Below are positions 26,316-35,697 of a stretch of DNA of 64,000 nt, piece by piece. This DNA is from Desulfobacterium sp. (lineage in GTDB: Bacteria > Desulfobacterota > Desulfobacteria > Desulfobacterales > Desulfobacteraceae). A program made the position numbers and the translations under genes. The notes beneath the pieces were generated by a model that searched no databases, was not told where the DNA came from, and worked only from the letters and a program-made list of their open reading frames with translations. The number at the start of each line of letters is the position of its first letter. The stretch's first letter is position 1. Location of the stretch: assembly GCA_030145245.1 (NCBI GenBank), contig JAQYWC010000030.1, positions 62,001-126,000 on the forward strand, written 5' to 3'.

Positions 26316-27536
26316 ATGCAGAAAAATCAGTGGTCAAGAAGAGTCTTTTTGAAATTAACGGGAATTGCCGCCAGCACTGCGTTTTTGCCTGCCTGCGCCC
26401 ATAGCATGAAAACCACAAAGGCGGAGGTCGCTGCAATGCCGGTCTCTGACACCTGGACGCCCCATGTGGCAAGCGCGTGGATACCAAAAGGGGAACATGC
26501 CGACGCCTATGATATTTTTAAAAAAACCATCGAGGCTTCCACTGATTTTACCTGGATGTCCAGGGGCGATTCCGTGTTTATCAAGCTTGCACTTAATTCC
26601 GGAAATACGTTTCCGGCCACAAGTGATCCCTGGTCGCTGGGGTTTATGATCAGGCTTATGCGGGAAAAAGGCGCCGGCCGGATTATGGTTGGCGATTCCA
26701 GTGGAGTGGAGAGTGTTCACTGGTCGAAGGAGGGCCGGAAAGGGGCTTCCCGGGAGTGCTGCAAACAAGCGGGGCTTTTGGATGTGATCGAGCAAAACGG
26801 GGCTGAAACCGTATTTTTCGAAAAGCTGGGGTATGACGCGTTTATGTCTGTCTATCCTGAGGGGCAGCACCACTGGAAAGAACCCTTATGGGTCACAACC
26901 GCCATCAATGGGGCGGACCATCTCATTTATCTTGCCCGGGTAAGTTCTCATATCATGGGTGATATTACTTCCGGCATGAAAATTGGTGTCGGGTTTTTGA
27001 GAGAAGACACCCGGAAAGCATTTCATCAGGGAGGTGAGGCGTTTTATGCCATGTACGAAGAGATCAACCGGATATCGGCCATCTCATCAAAATTACGGAT
27101 AGCGGTGTCATCCGGAAGAAAGGTTCTTTCCACCTTTGGACCGGATAATGGCCATGTAACAGAGCCGGATATGGGGTTAATCATGTCGTCCGAAGACCTG
27201 TTCGCCCATGAGGCTCTTGCCTATGCCTGGCTTTTGTATAACCGGGAGTTTGAAACAGATTTTTTTGACGTCGGCATTACCGGCCGCCTGACGAAGCGGC
27301 GGTCATTTATCAACAAGGGCTTTGTCTGGTATACATGGAACGATGTCGATTTTCATCAAACGCCTTCAATGCCGCTGTTCATTCCCGGAAGCATCTACAC
27401 TCATCCCTCTATGGTGAATTTTATGAAACGAATGGGCGGGCGTCCTTACAGAGTTGAATGGGAACAGGTCAATGCACCCGCCGGATCAGAAAAGATGACA
27501 AGTTATATCAACGCTAAGATTGCAACAGAACGTTAG
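26316..27536 (+). CDS. Tat-exported DUF362 protein
   Basis: 406 residues. A textbook twin-arginine leader (SRRVFLKLTGIAASTAFLPA) ending in CAHS, so it may also be a lipoprotein. The DUF362 pattern follows: SVFIKLALNSGNTFPATSDP, GRIMVGDSSGVE, and ADHLIYLARVSSHIMGDITS with GMKIGVGFLR. DUF362 proteins are often linked to Fe-S cluster binding, but no ferredoxin cysteines are present here. It is the last gene of the operon. The Tat leader suggests folding with a cofactor before export. Confidence 0.85.
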   Translation: MQKNQWSRRVFLKLTGIAASTAFLPACAHSMKTTKAEVAAMPVSDTWTPHVASAWIPKGEHADAYDIFKKTIEASTDFTWMSRGDSVFIKLALNSGNTFPATSDPWSLGFMIRLMREKGAGRIMVGDSSGVESVHWSKEGRKGASRECCKQAGLLDVIEQNGAETVFFEKLGYDAFMSVYPEGQHHWKEPLWVTTAINGADHLIYLARVSSHIMGDITSGMKIGVGFLREDTRKAFHQGGEAFYAMYEEINRISAISSKLRIAVSSGRKVLSTFGPDNGHVTEPDMGLIMSSEDLFAHEALAYAWLLYNREFETDFFDVGITGRLTKRRSFINKGFVWYTWNDVDFHQTPSMPLFIPGSIYTHPSMVNFMKRMGGRPYRVEWEQVNAPAGSEKMTSYINAKIATER

Positions 27537-28545
27537 AAATACAGGGGCGGACTATGGGGAAACGTAAACAAATGAAGGACCGGAACCACCGGCTTTCGTT
27601 TGTTTTCGGAAATCGAGGGAATGGAGAATGCTATCGGTGAAATGCGGGGACTGTTCTTTCCAAAACAGCCGCTGCTGAATCAGGACATGGAGCCGGATGT
27701 CCACTCTTTTTTGCCGGATGAAACGTGGTTTATTAAGACCATTACAGACAGAATCGCCGATCATCCGGGAAATGGCAGGCGAAAAACAACGGTGTTCTGA
27801 AACCGATGGCGATTTCCGTTTATCCGAAGCTATCCGGAACACTTCCTCAGGTATGATCCGTGTCAGATCGATACCAGGAATGAGTTTTGGAAACCGATAT
27901 TATTCGAGAAACAGGATGCAATCATGTGATCCAGACAATCTCTGCGGATTGATCCGACAGGAGATACTTTGGCGCACTGTCCCAAGGAAATGCCTCAACG
28001 ATCTGTTGAGCCGTCCACTTGGCCGTAGGATTAGTGGTCACGTTGAAATGAACAATTTTACGACGACTGTGGCTGAGAATTACCAGCACAAACAGAATCC
28101 GGAATGTGGCGGTGGGAACAGTGAAAAAATCGATTGAAACCGTCTTTATGCCATCGAATTACAGTCTCGGGTTTCACGACGATCAAAGCATCACGCCAGT
28201 TGCTCCAGATGCGGGGAAGCAAAATCCAGAAAAGACGGTCTCTACAGCGAATTTGAGGCCGATGTACAGATTGTTTCATGACGGCCAACTGCTGGCGGAG
28301 TGCAAGGTTTTCCAGAATAAGATCGGAGGTCTTTTTAAATCCCAAAAATATGTTAAAAAGTGTTTAAACTTCATATTGATCATAGATGCAGACTTCTCCG
28401 AAAAAGTCTATAATTTCAATGTGAAGATTGCTTTTGTCAGGGACAGATCAAAAAGTTGAAGGAGGCCGGTGGCAAGGATTGGTATATGAATAAGGATGAA
28501 CTTAAACGGTTCCTCCAGGGGTTGAATGATATCTCTCAGGAAGTC
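27537..28545. other. Gene-poor stretch with insertion-sequence debris
   Basis: Apart from the transposase remnant at about 27960-28345 (minus strand) no gene is supported. Small frames at 27554-27640 and 27600-27800 have no recognisable product. The interval separates the 13-kb operon from the diguanylate cyclase and looks like decayed mobile DNA. Confidence 0.6.
27960..28345 (-). pseudogene. IS3/IS481-like transposase (integrase core) remnant
   Basis: Minus-strand translation starts LILENLALRQQLAVMKQSVH, continues WILLPRIWSNWRDALIVVKP and ETVIRWHKDGFNRFF, then shifts frame and resumes as KIVHFNVTTNPTAKWTAQQI and VEAFPWDSAPKYLL. This is the order found in full-length DDE integrase-core transposases of a type common in Desulfobacterota. 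The centre has a deletion/frameshift and the catalytic end decays after 27960. No intact inverted repeats were identified. Confidence 0.8.
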
Positions 28546-30435
28546 TCAACGTATTCTGTCAGGAGAGGCGGCTGACACCACGCAGTCTTTGCCTTTTCGT
28601 TTGCCTTTATAAAGCGCCTCGTCTGCGAGCTTAATGGTACCTCCGATGCCCAGATCTTCATGGTATTGACAGATGCCGATGGTTACAGTCACAGAGATAA
28701 GATGCCCGGAGTGGAAGATTTTTTTTCTTCCGATCTGCTTTTTCAATTTATTGGCCACTATCATTGCGCCTGCGGTGTCGGTATCGGGAAAGGCCAGTAA
28801 GAACTCCTCGCCCCCCCACCGGGCCGCTCTGTCCTGTTTGCGCAGAATGTTATCCAGCGATCCGGCGATGGCCACGAGGACAGTGTCACCACAATCGTGG
28901 CCGTATGTATCGTTGACCGACTTGAAGTCATCGATATCGAGCAATCCGATGCTCAGGGGGGTGCGGTTCCTCTCCAAACGTCTTTCCTCCTGTCCGATGA
29001 TCTTCAAAATGCTTCTTCGATTTGAAAGGCCGGTCAGAGGGTCTGTAAAGGCGAGTTTTTTGATCTCAACGTAGGCCTCTTTCAATGCACAGGTACGGTC
29101 CTCCACTATTCTTTCGAGATTTTGGGTGAGATCAGTGAGATCGCGGTTTTTCTCCTCAAGCATGCCCGAAAGGGTTTCCACGGCGGTAAAGGCTTTGGAG
29201 AAGCGATGGTTCACCAGGAATGCCTGGCAGAAGATAAGGCAAAGGAGACCGTAGCCGGACATATGGCCCGTGTCGATGATTTGTCTTGCATAGAGGATGT
29301 CGTTGATAGCGGCGATAAAGAGCACTGCAAAACCGGCAGAGAGAATTATCGCACCATCCAGCTTTTCGATGACGGACCGTATTATCCCACGGAGACCGTA
29401 GAAGATGCACGCGATGGTAAAAACCTGGTAGACGGTAATGGTGCTTGAGAAAAATTCAACCGGGGTAGAGACAACGATTCCGCAAAATATGCCACCGACG
29501 ATAATCACCCCCATGGAGATTGTTTTGGAATACGCCCTGGGGAAAGCTATCAGGAGAAATGTCGATATAACGGGAACCACTGCGAAAAATGTTAAATACT
29601 CAAGCCGAATAATGGTCTTGAACGAAATAAACGGAAAGAGGTTGAGGGCGATAATCTCCCCTATGGAGGCCTGCCGAACGCAGAGAATGATGCAAACCAT
29701 GGAGAAGACGAGTGAAAAACCATCTATTTTTCTCAATAGGACAAGCATGATGTGATAGATAAACATGATAAAGAAGATACCGGTGAGGAAGGCTTCCTTG
29801 ATGATATTGTCTTCCCTCAGTTCCCGGATGTCCCGTGGCTCTCCCATAACCGGAGAGTACCATTGCCCCCCCCATCTATAGTTGAAGTTCGACATGTGTA
29901 TGACAATATCAAGAATATCATCCTCCGGGGCAAACGTCGTAATCTGAGGACGGTAGGCCGGTGTCATTGTCTCCCTGGATTTGCCGATTTTTCCGGCGTA
30001 TGCTATTTTTTTGCCATTGACATAAAGGTTGTAGGCAGTTCCCGCCGTGGGGAGTTTGAGGGCCAGTAACTCCGGGCGGTGGCTCAATCGGACCCGCAGG
30101 TGATATGTGCCCAGTCCCTTGTTGTGAAGTTTCCTGTTTTTGTAGATGACGCTGCTCCACACACTCGGCACAGCCGCAACTTCTCCAGGCAGTTTTTTCA
30201 GATGCCGGAGGCTTTCCGGGGGAAGAAAGTTCCCCCAGTGGAAGCACCATTCTCCATTCAACAAGACGGGGCCATCAATTTTGAAGTCCCAGGCACCCAG
30301 GTCTAACACGCCCTTTACGGCCACAGGAGCGGCATGGAGAGGCGGGGTATGGCACAGTAACAAGAGGGCGGCAAGGGAAAACATTGCTCTGGATATCGCG
30401 GCAAGTCTCTTTTTGTTTACACGCTTGGGATCCAT
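28546..30435 (-). CDS. Diguanylate cyclase with 7TM-DISM sensor
   Basis: 629 residues from ATG 30435 (behind GGAG); a longer frame from 30516 lacks support. A signal peptide (FSLAALLLLCHTPPLHA) precedes a 7TMR-DISMED2-type periplasmic beta-jelly-roll (LDLGAWDFKIDGPVLLNGEW ... LYVNGKKIAYAGKIG). Seven membrane helices follow (about 205-400), then a coiled coil (LEEKNRDLTDLTQNLERIVE) and a GGDEF domain with DPLTGLSNRRS, DIDDFKSVNDTYGHDCGD and active RWGGEEF. RKQD five residues before GGEEF is an intact inhibitory I-site. It makes c-di-GMP in response to an extracellular carbohydrate-like or other ligand. A c-di-GMP riboswitch lies about 1.1 kb away. Confidence 0.93.
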   Translation of the reverse strand: MDPKRVNKKRLAAISRAMFSLAALLLLCHTPPLHAAPVAVKGVLDLGAWDFKIDGPVLLNGEWCFHWGNFLPPESLRHLKKLPGEVAAVPSVWSSVIYKNRKLHNKGLGTYHLRVRLSHRPELLALKLPTAGTAYNLYVNGKKIAYAGKIGKSRETMTPAYRPQITTFAPEDDILDIVIHMSNFNYRWGGQWYSPVMGEPRDIRELREDNIIKEAFLTGIFFIMFIYHIMLVLLRKIDGFSLVFSMVCIILCVRQASIGEIIALNLFPFISFKTIIRLEYLTFFAVVPVISTFLLIAFPRAYSKTISMGVIIVGGIFCGIVVSTPVEFFSSTITVYQVFTIACIFYGLRGIIRSVIEKLDGAIILSAGFAVLFIAAINDILYARQIIDTGHMSGYGLLCLIFCQAFLVNHRFSKAFTAVETLSGMLEEKNRDLTDLTQNLERIVEDRTCALKEAYVEIKKLAFTDPLTGLSNRRSILKIIGQEERRLERNRTPLSIGLLDIDDFKSVNDTYGHDCGDTVLVAIAGSLDNILRKQDRAARWGGEEFLLAFPDTDTAGAMIVANKLKKQIGRKKIFHSGHLISVTVTIGICQYHEDLGIGGTIKLADEALYKGKRKGKDCVVSAASPDRIR

Positions 30436-30704
30436 TACGCTCCATAAAGCCAAGTGCAATTGATTAAAGGTTATGCCTTTGGGGGCAGCATAACATGCTA
30501 TGGTCAGGCCCATCAAGGTAAACCCCTATGGGGTGCTCGCAAATTCATAGCCTCGACAGGCTTATTTGCATATCGTTAGTTACCATCAAGGGGAGCCATC
30601 GTATCTCTTGGGTAATGGAATCGGGTTCATGACTGGCCTTTCAGTCGCTGGAAAACTTGCTGTCTCGCCATACATAATGGGAGAGGACCAAAAAATATAG
30701 ACGG

Positions 30705-31125
30705 GACAGAACGTAACCCTTTTCCGGTCCTTCTCCGGTTCTTTGACTTTAATGGAAAGCTCTTAATGCCACAGGGAGGCTTGACCGCAAAGGCGATAGT
30801 GTCTGTACGTGTTGCCACGTTGAAATATTGTTATGGCAGTCCCATTGTGTGAAAATTTTGCGTTGTGGAGTTCTTGCACTGGTTGGTTCTGTTCACGGTT
30901 CGTGGAGGATAGTCTACACTATTGCGGGTTTACATTGTGGTTTCAGGAGGTTGGGTCGAGGGTCTTCTAATCCGTAGGTCGCAGGTTCGAGTCCTGCCAG
31001 GCGCACCATTAAACTCAAGTCTCTCGGGAAAATCTCCCTGGGGCTTTTTTTGTTTCTCCGGTCAACCTCCGGTCTTCTTGAATTTTTTCCATATTCCAAT
31101 TGGGTTTCTGCTTCATCCCGTCAAC
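30705..31125 (+). repeat. Island repeat unit, copy D, with tRNA-Arg(UCU) 3'-end core
   Basis: The core at 30964-31008 is identical to that of copy B. The upstream arm (CCTTCTCCGGTTCTTTGACT ... GGTTCTGTTCACGGTTCGTG) is more diverged from B and C in its first half. The downstream arm matches copy C through CAATTGGGTTTCTG. It is the last complete unit in the window and marks the right end of the cassette with the diguanylate cyclase. Confidence 0.85.
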
Positions 31126-31536
31126 TTGCCCTTTGTTCGAATTTGTCAGCATACCACTTTTATAGGTTGGGATACCACCCGATTACCAGTGTATCCTTTG
31201 GCCTGTTTTCCGGCTTTGATCCCTGGTCCATCTTCTACAGTTCCCTAGTATTGGCAACATGGTTTATGATCCTCTGTTTTTTTTGATTCATGTAGTCCCC
31301 ACGTTGCTGTATATTATCATTTATTCTATGCTGGCGTAGACTCTATCTGCTTGGAAGGATATAGCGAGAACGTAATGAATCGGGAACCGACATCCCCAAA
31401 AAATGGGTTGTTTTTATTTCCCTTTATTTATGATGTATTTCATCCCACCAGTCCCTCTTCTAAAGATAGCCACTGTGCTGTCAAGTTCGGAACGATTTAA
31501 TGGCGATATTTTTTTTCGCCAATAGCGATTTTTTTC
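31126..31536 (+). other. AT-rich intergenic stretch before the riboswitch promoter
   Basis: No supported gene. It holds a small hairpin GGCGA/TCGCC (31502-31520) followed by T-rich sequence, possibly a terminator insulating the riboswitch transcript. Confidence 0.5.
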
Positions 31537-31565
31537 TTGACAATCTGATTTCGACTGTCTATTAC
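31537..31565 (+). promoter_or_regulatory. Sigma-70-type promoter of the riboswitch leader
   Basis: TTGACA (31537-31542) and TATTAC (31560-31565) are separated by 17 bases. Transcription would begin about 31572, just before the riboswitch fold. Confidence 0.7.
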
Positions 31566-31576
31566 AGTTATGAGCC

Positions 31577-31676
31577 TATACTCAATAGGTAAAGCCAAAC
31601 CTGTAGTAATGCAGGGACGGAAAGCCACGGGTCATAAATGATAGCCGGGTTGCCATTAGGTGACTCGGCTTTTTCA
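31577..31676 (+). promoter_or_regulatory. c-di-GMP-I (GEMM) riboswitch with overlapping terminator
   Basis: The conserved GEMM core is present: AAAGCCAAACC (31591-31601), a hairpin CCTGTA-GTAA-TGCAGG with a GNRA tetraloop, then GGGACGGAAAGCC and the second hairpin ending in AGCCGGGTTGCC. AGCCGGGTT then pairs with GACTCGGCT, followed by TTTTT (about 31643-31676), so a terminator shares sequence with the 3' side of the aptamer. This indicates transcriptional control of the downstream O-acyltransferase genes by c-di-GMP. The direction (on or off) cannot be decided by eye. Confidence 0.87.
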
Positions 31677-31714
31677 TTTGGACAATGGTACTCTCTTCAA
31701 TAAAGGTACAATAT

Positions 31715-33121
31715 ATGCTGTTCTCTTCACATAATTTTATATTCATCTTTTTACCAATAACATTTACGGTATATTTTATTCTTAATAATATCAATCTGCA
31801 TAAATTAGCAAAATGGCATTTGATATGTTCTTCTTTTTTATTTTATAGTTATGCAAGTATCGACTTTTTCCCATTTTTTCTGGGAAGTGTTATTTTTAAT
31901 TACTTATTTGGAACGTTACTATGTAAATTTAGCGAAACACATTATATAAAAATCAAAAAGATTACTTTACTACTGGGAATACTCTTCAATATATCCCTTC
32001 TGGGATATTTCAAATACTTAGATTTCTTTATATCTAATATTAATTATGTTGTAGATAAGAAAATCCCTTTGCAACATATCCTTTTACCAATTGGGATTTC
32101 TTTTTTTACATTTCAATTAATTGCATATTTGGTTGATTCCTATCGAAACGAGACAAAAGAATACAGTCTTGTTAATTATTTGTTATTTATAACATTTTTT
32201 CCACAATTAATAGTAGGACCTATTGTGCATCATAAAGAAGTTGTTCCACAATATGAGAATACTGATAATAAGAGACTGAATTATGAAAACATTTCAAAGG
32301 GTTTGTTTGTTTTTTCTGTTGGGTGCGCAAAAAAAATATTTTTAGCAGATGCATTGTCCGCATGGGCTCAAGAAGGATTTAACGATGTTTATGGTATGAG
32401 TACAATTGATGCTTGGTTTTCTTCCATAAGCTATACTTTAGCATATTACTTTGACTTATCCGGTTATGCTGATATGGCAATTGGCTTAGGAAAGTTTTTT
32501 AATATTAACATTCCAATTAATTTTAATTCACCATATAAAGCACGTAATTTTGCAGACTATTGGCGTAGGTGGCATATTACTCTTTCCAATTTTTTGGGTG
32601 ATTATATTTTTAAAAGTATTTTCAATAATAGCCCACGTACAAGCATATGGTTTTATTTGAGTGTTATGATTACTTTTTTTGTTTCAGGATTTTGGCATGG
32701 CGCTGGTTGGAACTTTATTGTGTGGGGACTCATAAACGGTGTTTTTGTATCCATTTCGCACATGATGAATCGGGCAAACAAACAACTTCCTTATATTATA
32801 GCGTGGGTCCTAACATTTGCGGGAATTATTGGTACTAGAATTCTGTTTGTTTCAAATTCAATTGCAGATTCGTTGGTTGTATACAAAAGGATGTTTTCAT
32901 ATAAGTTCTTAATATTTAACAATTTATCTTATTCATCGAACACTCAAGCCATTTATATTGCAATTGGTTTAATTATTGTATTTCTGCCCAAGAATAGTAT
33001 TGATTTGATGAACAATAGTTATAAGCCAACAAACCGATATGCTTTCTATAGTGCAGCTTTATTAATCACAACAATTTTATTTATGAATAAACCTGCGGCA
33101 TTTTTATATTTTCAATTCTAA
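31715..33121 (+). CDS. MBOAT-family membrane O-acyltransferase (AlgI/DltB-like)
   Basis: 468 residues; ATG 31715 is chosen because LFSSHNFIFIFLPITFTVYF matches the usual AlgI start and AAAGG lies upstream. Ten or more membrane helices. Family landmarks: FFPQLIVGPIVHHKEVVPQY, FDLSGYADMAIGLGKFFNI, NFNSPYKARNFADYWRRWHI with LSNFLGDYIF, and the catalytic-histidine segment FFVSGFWHGAGWNFIVWGLI. It transfers acyl (usually acetyl) groups across the inner membrane for exopolysaccharide modification. It is markedly AT-rich compared with the island genes, implying separate acquisition, and is controlled by the riboswitch just upstream. Confidence 0.93.
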   Translation: MLFSSHNFIFIFLPITFTVYFILNNINLHKLAKWHLICSSFLFYSYASIDFFPFFLGSVIFNYLFGTLLCKFSETHYIKIKKITLLLGILFNISLLGYFKYLDFFISNINYVVDKKIPLQHILLPIGISFFTFQLIAYLVDSYRNETKEYSLVNYLLFITFFPQLIVGPIVHHKEVVPQYENTDNKRLNYENISKGLFVFSVGCAKKIFLADALSAWAQEGFNDVYGMSTIDAWFSSISYTLAYYFDLSGYADMAIGLGKFFNINIPINFNSPYKARNFADYWRRWHITLSNFLGDYIFKSIFNNSPRTSIWFYLSVMITFFVSGFWHGAGWNFIVWGLINGVFVSISHMMNRANKQLPYIIAWVLTFAGIIGTRILFVSNSIADSLVVYKRMFSYKFLIFNNLSYSSNTQAIYIAIGLIIVFLPKNSIDLMNNSYKPTNRYAFYSAALLITTILFMNKPAAFLYFQF

Positions 33122-33136
33122 AGGAAAATTTACATA

Positions 33137-34231
33137 ATGGATTATTTTTTATATAAAAAACATTTGATAAAAGTAAGCACGATTATTGTTGTCTGTTTAG
33201 CTGTTTTTTTTTCTATAAATTATGTGATTGATCCTTATAATATCAATCAGAAATTTAATATATGCAAGAATAAAAAGGGTGAATGTAAAAGGGAAAGAGT
33301 CAGTAAATTTTTTAGATTAAACGAAGTGAAACCTAATGCTATAATGCTTGGGGCTTCTAGGACTGAATTTTTAAATGCACGAGATTTTGCTAAATACACA
33401 AACAATGCTGTCTATAATTTAGCGCTTTCAGGAGCCACGATACACGAACAATTAATATTGTTAAAGTACTCAATAAAACATTTTAATATAAAAAATGTTA
33501 TAATCGGAATTAGTTTTTCTGGATTTACAACAACAAATGGAATAGATGATTATCGGGAAACCTTTCCATTGGGTCTATATGAAAAAAAAATGAGCACCCC
33601 TTTAAAAATCTTTTTTGAAAATTATTTATCAAAATCCGCTTTGAAGCTTTCTTATGAAACTATCATGGCAAATAAAGATGAGCAATTCCAATTTCTCGAT
33701 GATACCGGATCTAGAACTCTCGATTTCCAACGATTTCTAATTTCTAAAGATGAAACTACCAATAGGATTAACAAAACCTTAAAAGATTTAGAAGAATCCA
33801 TTTCTTCTACAAGTGTATCACTTTCTAATCGAAAAATTCAAGCGTTCAAAAGAATGATCGAAATTTGCAAAAAAAACAATGTGGTATATAATGTTTTTAT
33901 GACGCCTATTCATTTTGATTATTATAATTTAATATGCGATTATCATCTTGAAAAACTTTATGAATGGAAAAAGGAAATAGCTCTTATAACCAATTACACT
34001 GATTTCTCAGGCAAAAATGATATAACTACAAATGACAATAATTATATTGAAGGCAGTCATGTAAAACAACAGATAGGGAAATTGATTTTTGCGAGAATTT
34101 ATAATGATAATAACGTAGACGTTCCAATAAATTTTGGGAAAAGCATTACTTTTAAAAATTTTGAACATTTGTCGTACATTCCGCCAGCGATTCTCGGGGA
34201 AAGTAATTTATTAAGAAATCAGGCAAAATAA
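33137..34231 (+). CDS. AlgJ/AlgX-like (SGNH-related) periplasmic acetylation partner
   Basis: 364 residues, 15 bases after the MBOAT stop. An N-terminal membrane anchor (VSTIIVVCLAVFFSINYVID) is followed by a SGNH-hydrolase-like domain: AIMLGASRTEFLNARDFAKY (the GxSR nucleophile block), NLALSGATIHEQLILLKYSI and NVIIGISFSGFTTTN. A late NYIEGSHVKQQIGKLI may supply the DxxH-like His. AlgJ/AlgX-type proteins take the acetyl group from the MBOAT partner and place it on sugar. The same AT-rich composition and close spacing show one operon. Exact family membership is by context and motif. Confidence 0.78.
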   Translation: MDYFLYKKHLIKVSTIIVVCLAVFFSINYVIDPYNINQKFNICKNKKGECKRERVSKFFRLNEVKPNAIMLGASRTEFLNARDFAKYTNNAVYNLALSGATIHEQLILLKYSIKHFNIKNVIIGISFSGFTTTNGIDDYRETFPLGLYEKKMSTPLKIFFENYLSKSALKLSYETIMANKDEQFQFLDDTGSRTLDFQRFLISKDETTNRINKTLKDLEESISSTSVSLSNRKIQAFKRMIEICKKNNVVYNVFMTPIHFDYYNLICDYHLEKLYEWKKEIALITNYTDFSGKNDITTNDNNYIEGSHVKQQIGKLIFARIYNDNNVDVPINFGKSITFKNFEHLSYIPPAILGESNLLRNQAK

Positions 34232-34602
34232 GCAAGGGGGGTTGTATTTTTTGAATACCGATGTGTTTGCTGAGCCGCAGTCGGGATATTTGAGGGAGCC
34301 TTTTGTTTTTATGACGGCCATTAAACTATAAAATGCCCGCCATAAAAAGGGGGTGGGAAGTAATCCAGGCTTTGCATCTTTTTTGATTGACAAAAAAAAG
34401 GTTTCCATCCTAATGTTAGCAGTGATAACTTATTGTACTGCCAGAACCACCCTGTTGTTATTCAACATAACACTTCTGGTATGAATGAAACAAACCTAAA
34501 TAAAGTTACTTAATTCGTATATGTTCTTTCATATCTTTTTATTCAAGTGAAGAGAACAGTTTTATCAACCTGGTTGCCGAACAGTTACTTGAAAACAATG
34601 CC
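34232..34602 (+). other. Intergenic stretch between acetylation and VanZ-like genes
   Basis: No gene is supported. An imperfect hairpin lies at about 34312-34345. Composition shifts from AT-rich to moderate GC within it, marking a probable junction. Confidence 0.45.
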
Positions 34603-35697
34603 ATGACCCAGGAATATAAAAGAGACCCAAACGAGACAAAGCTACCCAAATTACTACGGCGGATTATCGAAAATCCCGCAGGAACAGTTGTCGTATCTTC
34701 ACTTCTCCTCCTGCTATACCAGGCATGCCTGCCAAAGGGACTGACTCTGGACCCGGCAGCACGAACCATCTTGTGGAAAATCATACCATCTGAAACCTTC
34801 CATGTTTCACGTTTCGATATTATCGGGAACATTCTCCCCTACTGGATATTCGCCAACCTGTTGTTTGTCTACGCCTGGAGAGCTGCGCGTTCTGCCGAAC
34901 GGATGCTGCTGATAACGTTCTTCGGCACCATTGGTACGGCCATGGCAGTGGAGGGGATCGAGTATTTTAACCTCTACCGCGGAACAGCTGCCTGGGATAT
35001 CCTCAGCGGAGCCATCGGGGCCTTTTCTGGGTTGTTCACCGGAACCGCCTATGTCAAACTGATCCACCCCCGGATAAAACGGTTCATCATAAAGAATATC
35101 CGCCGAAGCCCCTGGCTCATAGCTGCCTGCGTACTCATGTTGGCCATCTGCTGGGATGCGGCCAGGCCGTTTTACATCATCAGTGATTTCGGGTACCTGA
35201 AGAACAACATCAAGCACAGTGTAATCATACCGTTTGAGCCCCCCGGCAGGGACATTCGGGAACAATTGGTTCTAACCGAGGTACGCACCCCTGTCACATC
35301 ACGAACTCCTGACTACTGGGGAGCTGTGGCAGAAAGATTTATTGCATACTCACTGCTTCTTGGCCTCCTTGTCTACAGGAGGAAGCCCAGTGCAATATTT
35401 GGCGGTCTGGGTTTATGGGGGGGATTGCTCGTGGCCGTTGAAATGATTTCCCTGGTCACGGTTAACGGAACATTCAACATCACTCACCTGTCTGTGGGGT
35501 CGGCGGCACTCCCGGCAGCCCTGTTCGGCGCCTCGGCCTTTTCAAGACGCCCAAAGGCGGGTCTTCATGGGTTGTTGGCATTGTCCGTGGCATATATCCA
35601 AATATCCGACCTCCGGCCCTTTCAGTTCTGCCCCATGGCTCCGATCACCAGCCGCATGTTTATCCCGCTGCTCCACCATGGGAATCCATCGATGTAA
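34603..35697 (+). CDS. VanZ-like membrane protein, first part
   Basis: 364 residues with about nine membrane helices. Residues about 65-150 show the VanZ-like pattern FDIIGNILPYWIFANLLFVY ... VEGIEYFNLYRGTAAWDILS with GAIGAFSGLFTG. The C-terminal end RMFIPLLHHGNPSM resembles the beginning of a second VanZ domain (xFIPF...NP). The stop codon overlaps the start of the next gene (TAATG), which carries the remainder of that second domain. VanZ proteins are membrane proteins of unclear function, one confers teicoplanin resistance. ATG 34603 has only a weak ribosome site. Confidence 0.72.
   Translation: MTQEYKRDPNETKLPKLLRRIIENPAGTVVVSSLLLLLYQACLPKGLTLDPAARTILWKIIPSETFHVSRFDIIGNILPYWIFANLLFVYAWRAARSAERMLLITFFGTIGTAMAVEGIEYFNLYRGTAAWDILSGAIGAFSGLFTGTAYVKLIHPRIKRFIIKNIRRSPWLIAACVLMLAICWDAARPFYIISDFGYLKNNIKHSVIIPFEPPGRDIREQLVLTEVRTPVTSRTPDYWGAVAERFIAYSLLLGLLVYRRKPSAIFGGLGLWGGLLVAVEMISLVTVNGTFNITHLSVGSAALPAALFGASAFSRRPKAGLHGLLALSVAYIQISDLRPFQFCPMAPITSRMFIPLLHHGNPSM

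Noticed and set aside
31582-31794. Minus-strand 70-codon frame over the riboswitch
   Set aside because: It is explained by the conserved RNA aptamer on the plus strand.
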